In this document: one piece after another, positions 25,420 to 34,181 of the stretch | Numbering within the stretch: position 1 is the stretch's first letter | How the letters are laid out: every line of letters starts with the position of its first letter | Source: Paenibacillus kribbensis | GTDB taxonomy: Bacteria; Bacillota; Bacilli; Paenibacillales; Paenibacillaceae | Direction: 5' to 3' | DNA length: 64,000 nucleotides | Assembly: GCF_002240415.1 (NCBI RefSeq) | Contig: NZ_CP020028.1 | Location: forward strand, 5,714,703-5,778,702 | The notes under the pieces: model-generated | Databases searched by the model: none | Seen by the model: the letters and a program-made list of their open reading frames with translations, nothing else | What the model was told of the DNA's origin: nothing | Made by a program: the position numbers and the translations under genes

Positions 25420-26316
25420 ATGTATGAACATGTGTTTTTGAATCAATATGGTTATTATGAATTGAAAAATAAGCCTACTAAAGACGAACTTGATGAATAT
25501 TATTCTAAAAAATATTATCAGGATCCTAAGGGGAGCTATGAAGCAAGCTATTCTCCCGAAGAAATTACTTATTCCAATAATCAATTGGAAAGAAAATATT
25601 ATCTTATTCGAAAACTAATTGGTGAATTGGACTCTAATCAATCTTATAAATTTTTGGATATCGGTTGTGGTGAAGGCTGGGCATTAAAGTTTTTTAGGGA
25701 GAAGTCATGGCAAGTAACAGGAATGGATTTTAGTAATTACGGCTGTAAGCAGTTTAACCCGGATTGTGTAGAAGACATTTTGGTCGGGGATATTGAAAAG
25801 ACCATTAAATCAAGTCTTAATAAGGGAAAATACCATTGTATTTTGTTGGATAATGTACTTGAGCACCTTCTCGATCCTTTGGAAACCTTAAAGTATTGCT
25901 CGAGCCTACTTGAGCCCAATGGAGTTCTTATCATAGAAGTTCCAAACGACTTTTCGCCTATTCAAAAGAAACTATATGAGGAAAATTATGTTTCAAGAAA
26001 TTATTGGGTTGTAAGTCCCGATCATATTTCATATTTTAATAGAATGGGATTAGCAAGCTTATGTAAAGAAGCGGGATTTTCTGAAGAATATTTCATCGGT
26101 GATTATCCTATTGATTTAAACTTGTTTAATCCAAATACTAATTATATTAATGATTCAACAAAAGGGAACTCGTGTCATAAAGAACGAATTGCAATTGAAA
26201 ATTTATTAAATGATCTTTCTATAGAAAAAACATTAAATTTGTATTCGGCACTAGGGGAATTAGGATTTGGAAGGCAATTAACTGGATTTTTCCAAAAGAA
26301 AGAATGTAACTTATAG
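25420..26316 (+). CDS. Class I SAM-dependent methyltransferase
   Basis: 298-residue soluble methyltransferase of the Methyltransf_23 type. AdoMet-binding motif I is seen as FLDIGCGEGWALKFF (about residues 77-91), the acidic motif II residue in VTGMDFS, and the motif IV-like LLDNVLEHLLDP (about 145-156). A post-motif region VLIIEVPNDFSP closes the fold. The N-terminal 60 residues, rich in Tyr, may bind the acceptor, which cannot be deduced; relatives methylate sugars or lipids in polysaccharide and secondary-metabolite loci. The gene is markedly AT-rich compared with neighbours and stands alone, both signs of horizontal transfer. Ribosome binding site GGGGAG precedes the ATG. A strong terminator follows at 26418. 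Confidence 0.88.
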   Translation: MYEHVFLNQYGYYELKNKPTKDELDEYYSKKYYQDPKGSYEASYSPEEITYSNNQLERKYYLIRKLIGELDSNQSYKFLDIGCGEGWALKFFREKSWQVTGMDFSNYGCKQFNPDCVEDILVGDIEKTIKSSLNKGKYHCILLDNVLEHLLDPLETLKYCSSLLEPNGVLIIEVPNDFSPIQKKLYEENYVSRNYWVVSPDHISYFNRMGLASLCKEAGFSEEYFIGDYPIDLNLFNPNTNYINDSTKGNSCHKERIAIENLLNDLSIEKTLNLYSALGELGFGRQLTGFFQKKECNL

Positions 26317-26646
26317 TCAATAATTTTATAATGAAATTCGAAATTACTAAATATGAAATGCGGTCAAATTACTACCATTAGTCAAGTAAAGGAAAAGCGT
26401 TAAAATCTCCCCCTGCTGCCCGTCAAGGCATAAAGCTTGCCTTGACGGGCTCTCTTTTTGGTATTCTTCTTGCAGAACGGGACCACGGTTTTGAAACTCA
26501 TGATCTTCCCATCCCATCCGGACACAGCAGGGTGGTCCAGAGTCGTTTGAATGCCGCGACAAAATGAAAAGGACATGCAGCGGCGATTCGCATCACATGT
26601 CCTTGGGTTTATCAATTATAATAAAATTTTTCCTGGTTGTTCATTT
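26317..26646. other. Gene-free stretch after the methyltransferase
   Basis: Apart from the terminator at 26418, this stretch holds only an imperfect inverted repeat (AAGGACATG near 26569 and CATGTCCTT near 26596). No gene is supported. Confidence 0.4.
26418..26459 (+). terminator. Rho-independent terminator after the methyltransferase gene
   Basis: A perfect 13-bp stem (GCCCGTCAAGGCA with TGCCTTGACGGGC, 7-base loop) followed by TCTCTTTTT. Confidence 0.88.
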
Positions 26647-26785
26647 TCAGAAACTGAGAGAGATGGCGTTGGCACTTTCTTCAAGCTTAAGCAGAGATTC
26701 ATACACCGCTTGAAGCTTTTCGTGTCTCTAATCCCTCTTATCTGTAAATTTATAACGACGACGCCACTTTGCCAAGGTGGTTTTT
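26647..26785 (-). pseudogene. C-terminal remnant of an unidentified gene
   Basis: On the minus strand a protein-like frame reads TTLAKWRRRYKFTDKRD, an in-frame TAG, then RHEKLQAVYESLLKLEESA to a TGA at 26647-26649. The composition is that of a real helical protein tail, but the internal stop and lack of a start make it a remnant. Not identified. Confidence 0.35.
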
Positions 26786-26875
26786 AGTTATGCCGTTTTT
26801 ACAGTCACTGCCTTAACACCCATCTGCCCGGTATGCATTTCTGCCCTCTGGTGCACTAGATTGTATTTTTGACAT

Positions 26876-26937
26876 GAAAAAGCTCCCCTCGCAGGCAGCA
26901 GGTTTTATGATTTAACCTGTCTACTGTAAGGGGAGCT
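26876..26937 (-). terminator. Terminator of the PHP-SLH gene
   Basis: On the minus strand AGCTCCCCT pairs with AGGGGAGCT, with an inner helix (AACCTG-type), followed by TTTTTC. It lies 20 bases after the stop at 26958. Confidence 0.8.
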
Positions 26938-26957
26938 ATCATATTCTCGGAAACCTG

Positions 26958-29900
26958 TTAGATATGCAATGCGTCAAGCAGCTTGTAGATCATCGCGGTC
27001 GTTTCCGCTCGGGTGGCCTCGGCATCCGGCTGGAAGGTGCTATCTTCGTATCCGTTCAGGATGCCTGCGGAAACCGCAGTATTCACCGATGATTGCGCCC
27101 ATGCTGGAATACTGGATGTATCCCGGAACGGATTCACTGTACCTTGAGAGCCGCTAGCATTTGAGTTCAGCGCTTTGGAGATCATGACGGCCATTTCTGC
27201 TCTGGTGATGACCTGATTTGCTTTAAAGACCGTTTTTCCTTGCTCCTTGTAGCCAGTGATCAGTCCGGCATTGGCAGCCGCTGCCACTTGAGCCTTGGCC
27301 CAGGAAGGAATTTTGCCGTCGTCGGCAAAGGTGGTTTCCTCATCGGACAGACGCAGCCCCAATGCGTTAACGAGAATTTTGGCAAATTGAGCGCGTGTGA
27401 TTTGATCATTGGGACGGAACGTCTGGTTCTCAAATCCCTGGATGACATTCATACCGATCAAACGGTCAGTATACGATTGCGCCCAGTGTCCATTCAAATC
27501 GCTGAGTGCCAATGGTTTATAATCGTATACGGCGAATTTAGCCAAGCGATTGAAGCTGACGGTGACGGTTCCGTCTTCGTTTGGAGTTCCGCCAAGGTAG
27601 ATCCATTTTTGCTGTGATTCGTTATAATAATAGACTGCTGGCTTGCTGTCCTGGGCAACTTTATCTGCTTGATAATGAACGGTGAGATTCACAGGCTTGC
27701 TCAAGTTATTACCGGATGTGCTGTTCAATTCAAGTACCTGGCTTAACAATTGAAGATTTCCCGCTGCTGGGGCTTGATCCTTCGGCAGAACGACAGCGCG
27801 AACTTGACCGTCCGAATTCACGGCCCCTGTCGGAATGTCTATGCTGAACACACCGTTGAGAGCCCCCTTCGATCCCTGCTGCGCCTTTACATCTATTTGC
27901 ATAGTTGAAGGCTGTTCGTTTGCAGGCTTGCTGCTAGTGTTCGTTTCTCCACTACCACTACCGCCACCGCCACTAGTCTGGCCGGAGGAACTGTTGTTTG
28001 AACCGCTATTCGAGCTACCCCCAGATTGGCTGTCATTATCATTTGAATCGTTTTTCTTCCCAGCCTCTACAGATACGGTGCGTACGACTTCTTGTGCTGC
28101 GTTCCTCGCCAGATCGTTCACGTTGTAACGTAGAGTGTATGTCCCTGGTCTTGTGGTATCTACCGTACCGCTCACCAGAACGTCTCCCGAAACCCCGAAA
28201 TTATCGGTAGCATCGGCCCCTTGCTCGCTGTATAAGGACCCTTGTTTCAGAGTCACGTGATGGGTCCCTTTTAGCGTAATTACCGGGGCCGTATGGTCGA
28301 TAATTATCGGCAGGGAAAGTACGGCTTGTCTATCCAAATTATCCGTTGCTCTGAAATCAAGCGTATGCTTGCCTTCTTGGGAAACCTCAATAGGTTGGTT
28401 AGCTATATAAGGCTGATACTCGCCTTTGTCCATGGATAACTCCAGCTTGACGGACGTCACAGGCTCGGCGTATACACTTGAATACACACTGGCGGTAACG
28501 CTTTGGTTTGTCCATTGTCCACCTGTATAGCCTTGTCCATCGGCTGTTTTCATGGAGCCCAAAAGTTCTACGGATGTTATGTCGTCAAGACCTTTGACCG
28601 TTACATCGAACAGTTTGGTTACACTTACGTCTCCACGCGTAATGGTAGCTTTCAACGTAAGCGGCTGGTTCTCCCGCGGATAACGAACAAGCAGATGTCC
28701 ATCATGGCTCAGGAGGTCCGGATTGGAGCTTTCCCATTGAATCATCGTCCCGTGCTCGCCTTCTTGCGGCAGTGTAATATCATCGGTGACTTGACTTGTA
28801 TCACCCAAGCTCAAGGTGGCTGCTGTATGATCGACGGCCTGTTGGTCACTGTAAGGCTCAACGCTCACAAAAATCGGATTGGAATAGAACCACATATCGG
28901 AATAGTTGCGTTTGTTAATTTCCGAAAAACGGGTTTCGTTATCAGTGGTCGTATTCTTTGGATCAATCAGAGGTTCCCCGTTACTGGTTTCTCCAGGTAC
29001 GTTGATTCCCAGGTTGGTGCCTCTCAGCCGGAAATATTGATTTTTGCTCGCAGCATCCAATTTATAAGTGATGACATGGTAACCCTCGGCGTCTGTCGTC
29101 CAGTCATTGCTGGTAAATCGACGAAGCACCTTGGTTGAATCATTGGTGCTCTTGGTATATTCAGCAGTTCCAGACGCTGCCGGTCCGGTAACATCCCCTG
29201 CAATCAGATCCACATGGTCAACCTGAACAGGCTCCCCGTTATTGTTTTTTTCAGGGCTCTTGAACCGGATCGTAAGCTGAAGATTATCTCCTTGTGTGAC
29301 CTGAAGATTGCCGCCTGTCTCTTCCTTTTTTCCACCGCTGGTGATGTTAAAATCAAGTGCGTTAATTAAATCGCCATAGACGGAAAATGATTTTCCTGAT
29401 CGCATACCGTCCACAACGGCTTTCATGGTGTTACCGTTCACCCATGTGTAATTTTTAGAGTATTCGCCGGGCCAGTAACCACTAGAGTATTTCCGGTCTT
29501 TGCTGATATTGAAATGGAAATCAGAATTGGAGAAAGTCCAGAATTTACGCCCTTCTCCAAGCAGCGCATCCCAGACGCCGCCAACTTTGGCAAGCGTGAT
29601 ATCTGCCCCGCCATACACATCGACGGTTTCCCCTCTGTCTGGAGACATCTGGTTGCCGGGCATGCCTTCAAACCCAAAAGCAATATTAGGGGCAAGATTA
29701 TTAAAATCACGGATATCCGATATTTTAATTTCCGAGCTGCTCCCTTTTTTTCTCGAAGGATGATTGATGAAAACATAGCTGTCGGGGTAGTGATCTTTGA
29801 GCCATTGTATGGCGGTCCGGGTATCTTGTTTTGTCGAGTAAGCTCTGTTGCCTTGTAGCTTCCACTCGGCTACATTTGCGGGATCAAACGAGCTTTCGCT

Positions 29901-30422
29901 TCGATTGGTAAACATATATTCGAACTGGTTAATCGCCTTTAGTTCCTCTTCCGATCCCGGATGATCCGTGAGGAGGCCTACCCCTGCATGATCATATTGA
30001 GGCATGTCCCACTCAAAGCCGGAAAAGATAATTTTATCTTTGTATTTTCCTGAGTTTTGCAGCTCTTTTATTTTAGGCACCTGGTAAAGTGCCAGTCCCT
30101 TGGATAACGGAATTGCACCTCCAGACAGCGTAGTTCCGTTATCGTCTCGGCTTGACATCCGCAGATGATCGGAAAGGGCCAGCCAATCGAGGTGGTTTTG
30201 CTCAAACGCATGGTCCAACACGCTCGTAAGGGATTCCTGTGCATCATCAGACTGATAGGTGTGTGTATGATACTCACCTGTCATCCATTTTCCGTTACTA
30301 GTTTCGGTCTGAATCTGAGCTTCAGGAGCAGCGTATCCTTTAGATATAGGGAGCCCTGTAACGAGCATGCTGCACACCAGGGAGAGCGAAAATAATCGAA
30401 AAAACCGTTTTTTGGGTATCAT
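26958..30422 (-). CDS. Secreted PHP-domain protein with Ig-like domains and three SLH anchors
   Basis: 1154-residue exported protein. A signal peptide (about 1-31, ending in GYAAPEA) leads into a PHP-type metallophosphoesterase domain (about 45-330), with metal ligands visible in GEYHTHT, LALSDHLRM and FINHPS. Next come a region with Big/Ig-like folds (about 535-610), an Ig-like domain with SEQGADATDNFG (about 725-780), a Ser/Gly/Asn linker, a ZU5-like beta domain, and three SLH repeats (about 965-1150; DLNGHWAQSYTDRLIG, PSWAKAQVAAAANAG and PAWAQSSVNTAVSAGIL) that bind pyruvylated wall polymer. PHP enzymes are mostly cytoplasmic; here one is displayed on the cell surface, so it may release phosphate from external substrates or act on polysaccharide. 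The ATG is followed by a normal signal peptide; the promoter lies in the 500 bases shared with the divergent lichenase gene. Confidence 0.88.
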   Translation of the reverse strand: MIPKKRFFRLFSLSLVCSMLVTGLPISKGYAAPEAQIQTETSNGKWMTGEYHTHTYQSDDAQESLTSVLDHAFEQNHLDWLALSDHLRMSSRDDNGTTLSGGAIPLSKGLALYQVPKIKELQNSGKYKDKIIFSGFEWDMPQYDHAGVGLLTDHPGSEEELKAINQFEYMFTNRSESSFDPANVAEWKLQGNRAYSTKQDTRTAIQWLKDHYPDSYVFINHPSRKKGSSSEIKISDIRDFNNLAPNIAFGFEGMPGNQMSPDRGETVDVYGGADITLAKVGGVWDALLGEGRKFWTFSNSDFHFNISKDRKYSSGYWPGEYSKNYTWVNGNTMKAVVDGMRSGKSFSVYGDLINALDFNITSGGKKEETGGNLQVTQGDNLQLTIRFKSPEKNNNGEPVQVDHVDLIAGDVTGPAASGTAEYTKSTNDSTKVLRRFTSNDWTTDAEGYHVITYKLDAASKNQYFRLRGTNLGINVPGETSNGEPLIDPKNTTTDNETRFSEINKRNYSDMWFYSNPIFVSVEPYSDQQAVDHTAATLSLGDTSQVTDDITLPQEGEHGTMIQWESSNPDLLSHDGHLLVRYPRENQPLTLKATITRGDVSVTKLFDVTVKGLDDITSVELLGSMKTADGQGYTGGQWTNQSVTASVYSSVYAEPVTSVKLELSMDKGEYQPYIANQPIEVSQEGKHTLDFRATDNLDRQAVLSLPIIIDHTAPVITLKGTHHVTLKQGSLYSEQGADATDNFGVSGDVLVSGTVDTTRPGTYTLRYNVNDLARNAAQEVVRTVSVEAGKKNDSNDNDSQSGGSSNSGSNNSSSGQTSGGGGSGSGETNTSSKPANEQPSTMQIDVKAQQGSKGALNGVFSIDIPTGAVNSDGQVRAVVLPKDQAPAAGNLQLLSQVLELNSTSGNNLSKPVNLTVHYQADKVAQDSKPAVYYYNESQQKWIYLGGTPNEDGTVTVSFNRLAKFAVYDYKPLALSDLNGHWAQSYTDRLIGMNVIQGFENQTFRPNDQITRAQFAKILVNALGLRLSDEETTFADDGKIPSWAKAQVAAAANAGLITGYKEQGKTVFKANQVITRAEMAVMISKALNSNASGSQGTVNPFRDTSSIPAWAQSSVNTAVSAGILNGYEDSTFQPDAEATRAETTAMIYKLLDALHI

Positions 30423-30934
30423 TTTAAATAAGCCTCCAACTGTTATGTTTTCTCATGCTGTTCATCGTGTACATTTAAAATCCAAATGTGAAGCTACTAC
30501 CTGTTTTGGTTGATCGTTTGGGGCTGATATTTTTCGGCATATTTTCCGTTCTTCCTTCCTTGTTCATTTAAAATGGATGAATGCATGCAGAAGCGGAAAT
30601 ACTTTTCCGCGGCTGCGTAGCTCACTTTATCATTTTTATGTTTTCGAGATGTCATAGTATTGTTAACTTTGCATAGCGTATATAATGGAAGCGGATTCAA
30701 GGTTTGAAGGTCCGTTGGATTAGCGCTCTGGCAGGTTAAAAAAGAAATTTTTTTGTTGGAATAAGAGAGGGAAGAATAATCTAATATTGCTTTTTTTTAG
30801 TAAATCGATATATAGTGAAGATACCGAGTATGAAAGCGTTCTATTTTTGTGCAGCAAAATGGCGAATATTTGCAATAGTTCATCGTTTTTCGCGACTTCT
30901 TTCATGTTCGGACAATCTTTTATGGAGGTGTAAG
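30423..30934. other. Divergent promoter region between PHP-SLH and lichenase genes
   Basis: About 510 AT-rich bases serving two divergent secreted-protein genes. It contains the cre-like site at 30831. Short frames here are not supported as genes. Confidence 0.5.
30831..30844 (+). promoter_or_regulatory. cre-like site upstream of lichenase
   Basis: TGAAAGCGTTCTAT matches the first ten positions of the CcpA operator consensus (TGWAANCGNTNWCA) but lacks the final CA. It lies 91 bases before the lichenase start, consistent with glucose repression of a secreted glucanase. Confidence 0.45.
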
Positions 30935-31648
30935 ATGAAGAAGAAGTCTTGGTTCACTCTAGTGACGATTGGTATGGTCTCTCTGTTTTTTTCGGTAAGC
31001 GTTTATGCGGAGAATGTTTTTTGGGAACCACTTGATGGTTTCAATTCTGGTGCATGGCAAAAGGCGGATGGATATTCCAATGGAAACATGTTTAATTGCA
31101 CTTGGCGCGCCAACAATGTCAATTTTACTAACGATGGCAAAATGAAGCTTGGTCTAACGAGCTCTGCGTACAATCAATTTGACAGCGGAGAGTATCGATC
31201 GACTAATACTTACAGATACGGCTTATACGAGGTCAGCATGAAGCCTGCTAAAAATACAGGAATCGTATCTTCCTTTTTCACGTATACCGGACCTGCTCAC
31301 GGTACGCAATGGGATGAAATAGATATTGAATTTTTAGGAAAAGACACGACAAAAGTACAATTTAACTATTTTACAAACGGGGTTGGTGGTCATGAGAAGA
31401 TTATCGATCTGGGCTTTGATGCATCAACAGGCTTTCACACCTATGCTTTCGATTGGCAGCCAGGGTACATTAAGTGGTACGTTGACGGGGTTCTAAAGCA
31501 TACAGCAACTACGAACATACCGAGCACTCCAGGCAAGATTATGATGAATTTATGGAATGGCACTGGCGTTGACGACTGGTTAGGACCGTATAACGGAGCT
31601 AACCCGCTATACGCGGAATACGATTGGGTGAAATATACAAGCAATTAG
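30935..31648 (+). CDS. bglS: Secreted endo-beta-1,3-1,4-glucanase (lichenase), GH16
   Basis: 237-residue secreted enzyme that cuts beta-1,4 bonds next to beta-1,3 links in lichenan and cereal beta-glucan. The ATG at 30935 is chosen over an earlier in-frame ATG at 30815: it follows GGAGGTG and begins a standard signal peptide ([20 protein letters not shown], cleaved near YAEN). The GH16 catalytic motif DEIDIEF is complete, with the nucleophile Glu128, Asp130 and acid/base Glu132. Length and sequence are those of Bacillus and Paenibacillus lichenases. The gene is monocistronic; an IS3-family remnant begins about 25 bases after its stop and has probably replaced its terminator. The neighbouring galactanase and xylanase genes fit a plant-associated life. 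Confidence 0.96.
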   Translation: MKKKSWFTLVTIGMVSLFFSVSVYAENVFWEPLDGFNSGAWQKADGYSNGNMFNCTWRANNVNFTNDGKMKLGLTSSAYNQFDSGEYRSTNTYRYGLYEVSMKPAKNTGIVSSFFTYTGPAHGTQWDEIDIEFLGKDTTKVQFNYFTNGVGGHEKIIDLGFDASTGFHTYAFDWQPGYIKWYVDGVLKHTATTNIPSTPGKIMMNLWNGTGVDDWLGPYNGANPLYAEYDWVKYTSN

Positions 31649-31671
31649 CCCACAATACAAAAGCAGCCCTA

Positions 31672-31915
31672 TATATGAACTGCACCCCATTTGTTAGACG
31701 CAACTAACAATGGAGGTGCGGTTTTTTTGTCTAAATTCAGTTTAGGACAGAAATTGGAAGTCATTCATAGATATCAGACTGGTAATGAAGGCGTGAAATC
31801 CATAGCGGAATCATTAGGAGTTCATCATGAAGTCTTACGTATGTGGATTAAGCAATGCGAATATCACGGCATAAACCGAATTGAAAGAAAGTGTCGTGCC
31901 GATCGGGATGCATAA
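31672..31915 (+). mobile_element. IS3-family (IS150-type) left-end remnant with truncated orfA
   Basis: The left end starts near TGAACTGCACCCC (31676) with the usual leader hairpin (CCATTTGTTAG against CTAACAATGG). A TTG start at 31727 opens orfA, LSKFSLGQKLEVIHRYQTG, with the helix-turn-helix KSIAESLGVHHEVLRMWI typical of IS3 OrfA. Homology ends after about 55 residues, and orfB and the right end are absent, so the element is dead. It lies just downstream of lichenase. Confidence 0.8.
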
Positions 31916-32067
31916 AGAAGGACGGTTCAGTCTGCCGATGGAGGGGAGCAGCAGCGGTTGTTCGCGATTGACTTCAGCCAGCAAGTCTAATGAGCCGTCC
32001 AGATGGAAGAAGCCCCGCTTCCCTATAAAGGTGAAAGCAGGACAATTTTTTTTTATTTACATTCTAC
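31916..32067. other. Scar sequence between the IS remnant and the 88-residue gene
   Basis: About 150 bases of GC-rich sequence. A minus-strand frame (including FFHLDGSLDLLAEVNREQPL) is open through it and has protein-like composition but neither start nor stop of its own, so it may be a fragment of a gene cut by the IS. No function can be given. Confidence 0.3.
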
Positions 32068-32334
32068 CTACAAATTTCTCGCTATATGCGGCTTGCTGTA
32101 GTGGCTTGTTCCGCCGCCGCCAACCAATACTCGTCCGCCTTTGTTGAAGATGAGCAACTTGCTCGAACCGTTAGCCAACAAGACGGTCACTTTCGCGTGG
32201 TTGGCTGTTGCAATATAGATCACGTAGCCGCTTCTTGACACAACGGTTCGCCAATTCCGGTCGAACTCAGATCTGACGACACGGTTGGAATAGACTTGAT
32301 TCTCGACATTGCGGGCTGCTGTTTTTTTGGGCAT
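32068..32334 (-). CDS. Unknown 88-residue basic protein
   Basis: Not recognised. The ATG at 32334 is preferred over a GTG at 32346 because the GTG is part of the ribosome binding site AGGAGGTGA. The protein is basic (MPKKTAARNVENQVYSNRVV) with a central predicted beta-strand pair (YVIYIATANHAKVTVLLANG) and a Gly-rich turn GGGG near the end. No signal peptide. Proteins of this character occur in Bacillales spore coats, but nothing here proves it. Confidence 0.6.
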   Translation of the reverse strand: MPKKTAARNVENQVYSNRVVRSEFDRNWRTVVSRSGYVIYIATANHAKVTVLLANGSSKLLIFNKGGRVLVGGGGTSHYSKPHIARNL

Positions 32335-32569
32335 GCAGAATGTCACCTCCTGTCAATATCATCGTATTCATGTCCTGCAGATTGGAATGGACAATGATCA
32401 AGGCTTGGCAGGCCTATTTTGTTTACATTGACTCTCCAATCGGATTTACGGAGCAAACATGCACCGACTCCTATTTTTACTTGGGAACTAGGTTCATGAT
32501 ATAAATTGGAGATTCAGATGGAATGACACTGACCATAATAACGAATGTATGAGCTGAAGGGAGAGGACA

Positions 32570-33154
32570 ATGAAAAGCATATTGTTCAATCATATGATGA
32601 AATTTACATATTTTAACGATGAGGAACAACAGGCTATCGCTGAAAAAATCCTTATTGAGGAATATAAAAAGGGAACCGTGTTCCTTAGACAAGGGGACGT
32701 ACCCACAACATGTTATTTCGTGTTGAAAGGATGCGTAAGGCAGTACTCGATAGATGAAACGGGAAAAGAGGTCACATCCAATTTCTACACAGAAGAGCAA
32801 GCGGTCTCGATTTTCAACCGTCATCAACAAATTAAGCCATCTGCGTACACCTTCACTTGCCTAGAAGACTGTGTATTAGTTGTTGGTGATCTTATTGCCA
32901 AAAAAGACATGTTGGACGAATTTTCACAATTGGAATCCATGATACGCAAGATGGTGGAAGAAAACCTGGGCGAGGTACAAGATGAATTGGCTTCATTTAT
33001 AGCTTCTACACCTGAAGAACGCTACAAAGCACTATTACGAAAAAGACCTCATCTAGTCAATCGTGTACCTCAGCATCAATTGGCAAGCTATCTTGGTATT
33101 ACTCCAGAGTCATTAAGTAGAATCAAGAAGCGGATCAATACCCATGATTTTTAG
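32570..33154 (+). CDS. Crp/Fnr-family transcriptional regulator
   Basis: 194-residue cytoplasmic regulator. Residues about 10-120 form a cyclic-nucleotide-binding-type beta roll (GTVFLRQGDVPTTCYFVLKG), and about 150-190 a winged helix whose recognition helix is ITPESLSRIKKRI. It lacks the Cys cluster of Fnr and the full cAMP-contact motif, so its effector is unknown. It converges with the DUF4386 membrane-protein gene only eight bases away, a pairing common in Bacillales. The ATG follows GAAGGGAGAGG. Confidence 0.88.
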   Translation: MKSILFNHMMKFTYFNDEEQQAIAEKILIEEYKKGTVFLRQGDVPTTCYFVLKGCVRQYSIDETGKEVTSNFYTEEQAVSIFNRHQQIKPSAYTFTCLEDCVLVVGDLIAKKDMLDEFSQLESMIRKMVEENLGEVQDELASFIASTPEERYKALLRKRPHLVNRVPQHQLASYLGITPESLSRIKKRINTHDF

Positions 33155-33162
33155 AAAAGCTG

Positions 33163-33702
33163 TCATGCTCTTTTGAGAAGTTTTGCTCCTCTGAGCAGCA
33201 GCCATATCCCAAAGCCCAGTTCTCCTGCAATCATGGGTATAGCAAAAACAAGATTAAGTATTGCAATTACCCCATCATATTGTGAAAGAAACGTTTTGCT
33301 TAGGTGAATGACAATATAGCCTATTGAAGCAAGCAACAATAAAATGCTGATAACTTTAGGAATGCTGTCTGATTTTAAAGCCACATAGCCCACAATCAAC
33401 AGATGCCCTCCAAAAAAGATCAAACCAATAGACCAAATAAATTCGAATGCTTCAAGAAACAGCATCATGAGTGATTGAATTTGTTCGATCAGGATGATGA
33501 TCCACCCCAAAATTTCGGCGTCAAAAAGACCATTTGATGACAGGATGTTGTTAAATGTGGTGCTGGCATCACCCTCCATCACAAGACTTCTATGGACAAA
33601 ACCATAGGAAAAAAATGCAGCGAGTGCCATGATGATAAGTAATGTACCAGCAGTTAAAGCGGATTTTCGCTCATTGGATAGTTCTCTCACTGAGGTAGCC
33701 AT
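33163..33702 (-). CDS. DUF4386 membrane protein, shorter than usual
   Basis: 179-residue integral membrane protein with five likely helices (about 15-38, 62-80, 84-105, 118-140, 145-172). The start LSNERKSALTAGTLLIIMAL and the C-terminal IPKVISILLLLASIGYIVIH match DUF4386, usually about 220-240 residues. The alignment by eye lacks a central helix pair after SSNGLFDAEI, suggesting an in-frame internal deletion, although the frame is open throughout. Function unknown; usually found next to a Crp/Fnr-type regulator as here. The ATG follows AGGAGG. Confidence 0.8.
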   Translation of the reverse strand: MATSVRELSNERKSALTAGTLLIIMALAAFFSYGFVHRSLVMEGDASTTFNNILSSNGLFDAEILGWIIILIEQIQSLMMLFLEAFEFIWSIGLIFFGGHLLIVGYVALKSDSIPKVISILLLLASIGYIVIHLSKTFLSQYDGVIAILNLVFAIPMIAGELGFGIWLLLRGAKLLKRA

Positions 33703-34181
33703 AAAGTAGCCTCCTATAACACATTGTTAATTTTATTTTAATAGGAGGAGTAAGACCGATCATTGACTTAAATCAAGGGGACATAGAGATTTTTAACTGT
33801 TTTTATGAATCACCCGACAACTCTGCCCGCATAATATGGATATGATTAAGACATAATTCCATCTCCAGCAAGATAAAATATTACCCATCAGCAATAATCC
33901 ACTCATCATTAGTATGTCATGGATTATTGCGAAGGCCCCATTTTCGGTTAAAATAGTTCTAACGCTAAATCCTTTTTTTCTGAAGAGAATTCTCACTTTT
34001 TAGCAAAAGTAGTTTATAATTATCAGAGGAAAGACGATATAATTTTTAAATGCTTATATTTAAGCTATAATGGAGACAGAAAAGAAAAGATATGTTCCTG
34101 AGTGGAGCCTTGCTTCTTGTATCACCTAAGCAGGAGGGCCTGCTCTTTTTTTGCAAATTCAAAAAGATAAGGAAGGTTTTT
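33703..34181. other. Intergenic region and leader of mqo
   Basis: Contains two TATAAT hexamers (34038-34043 and 34066-34071) that are candidate -10 elements, and the hairpin at 34129. No gene is supported; a plus-strand extension of mqo to 34092 is disfavoured by the ribosome binding site at 34170. Confidence 0.5.
34129..34152 (+). terminator. Intrinsic terminator in the mqo leader
   Basis: AGCAGG pairs with CCTGCT across four bases and runs into CTTTTTTT, ending 30 bases before the mqo start and about 60 bases after the nearest TATAAT. Either it ends a short upstream transcript or it is an attenuator for mqo. Confidence 0.6.

Noticed and set aside
28503..29138. 211-codon plus-strand frame inside the PHP-SLH gene
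   Set aside because: Antisense shadow of a long, well-supported minus-strand gene.
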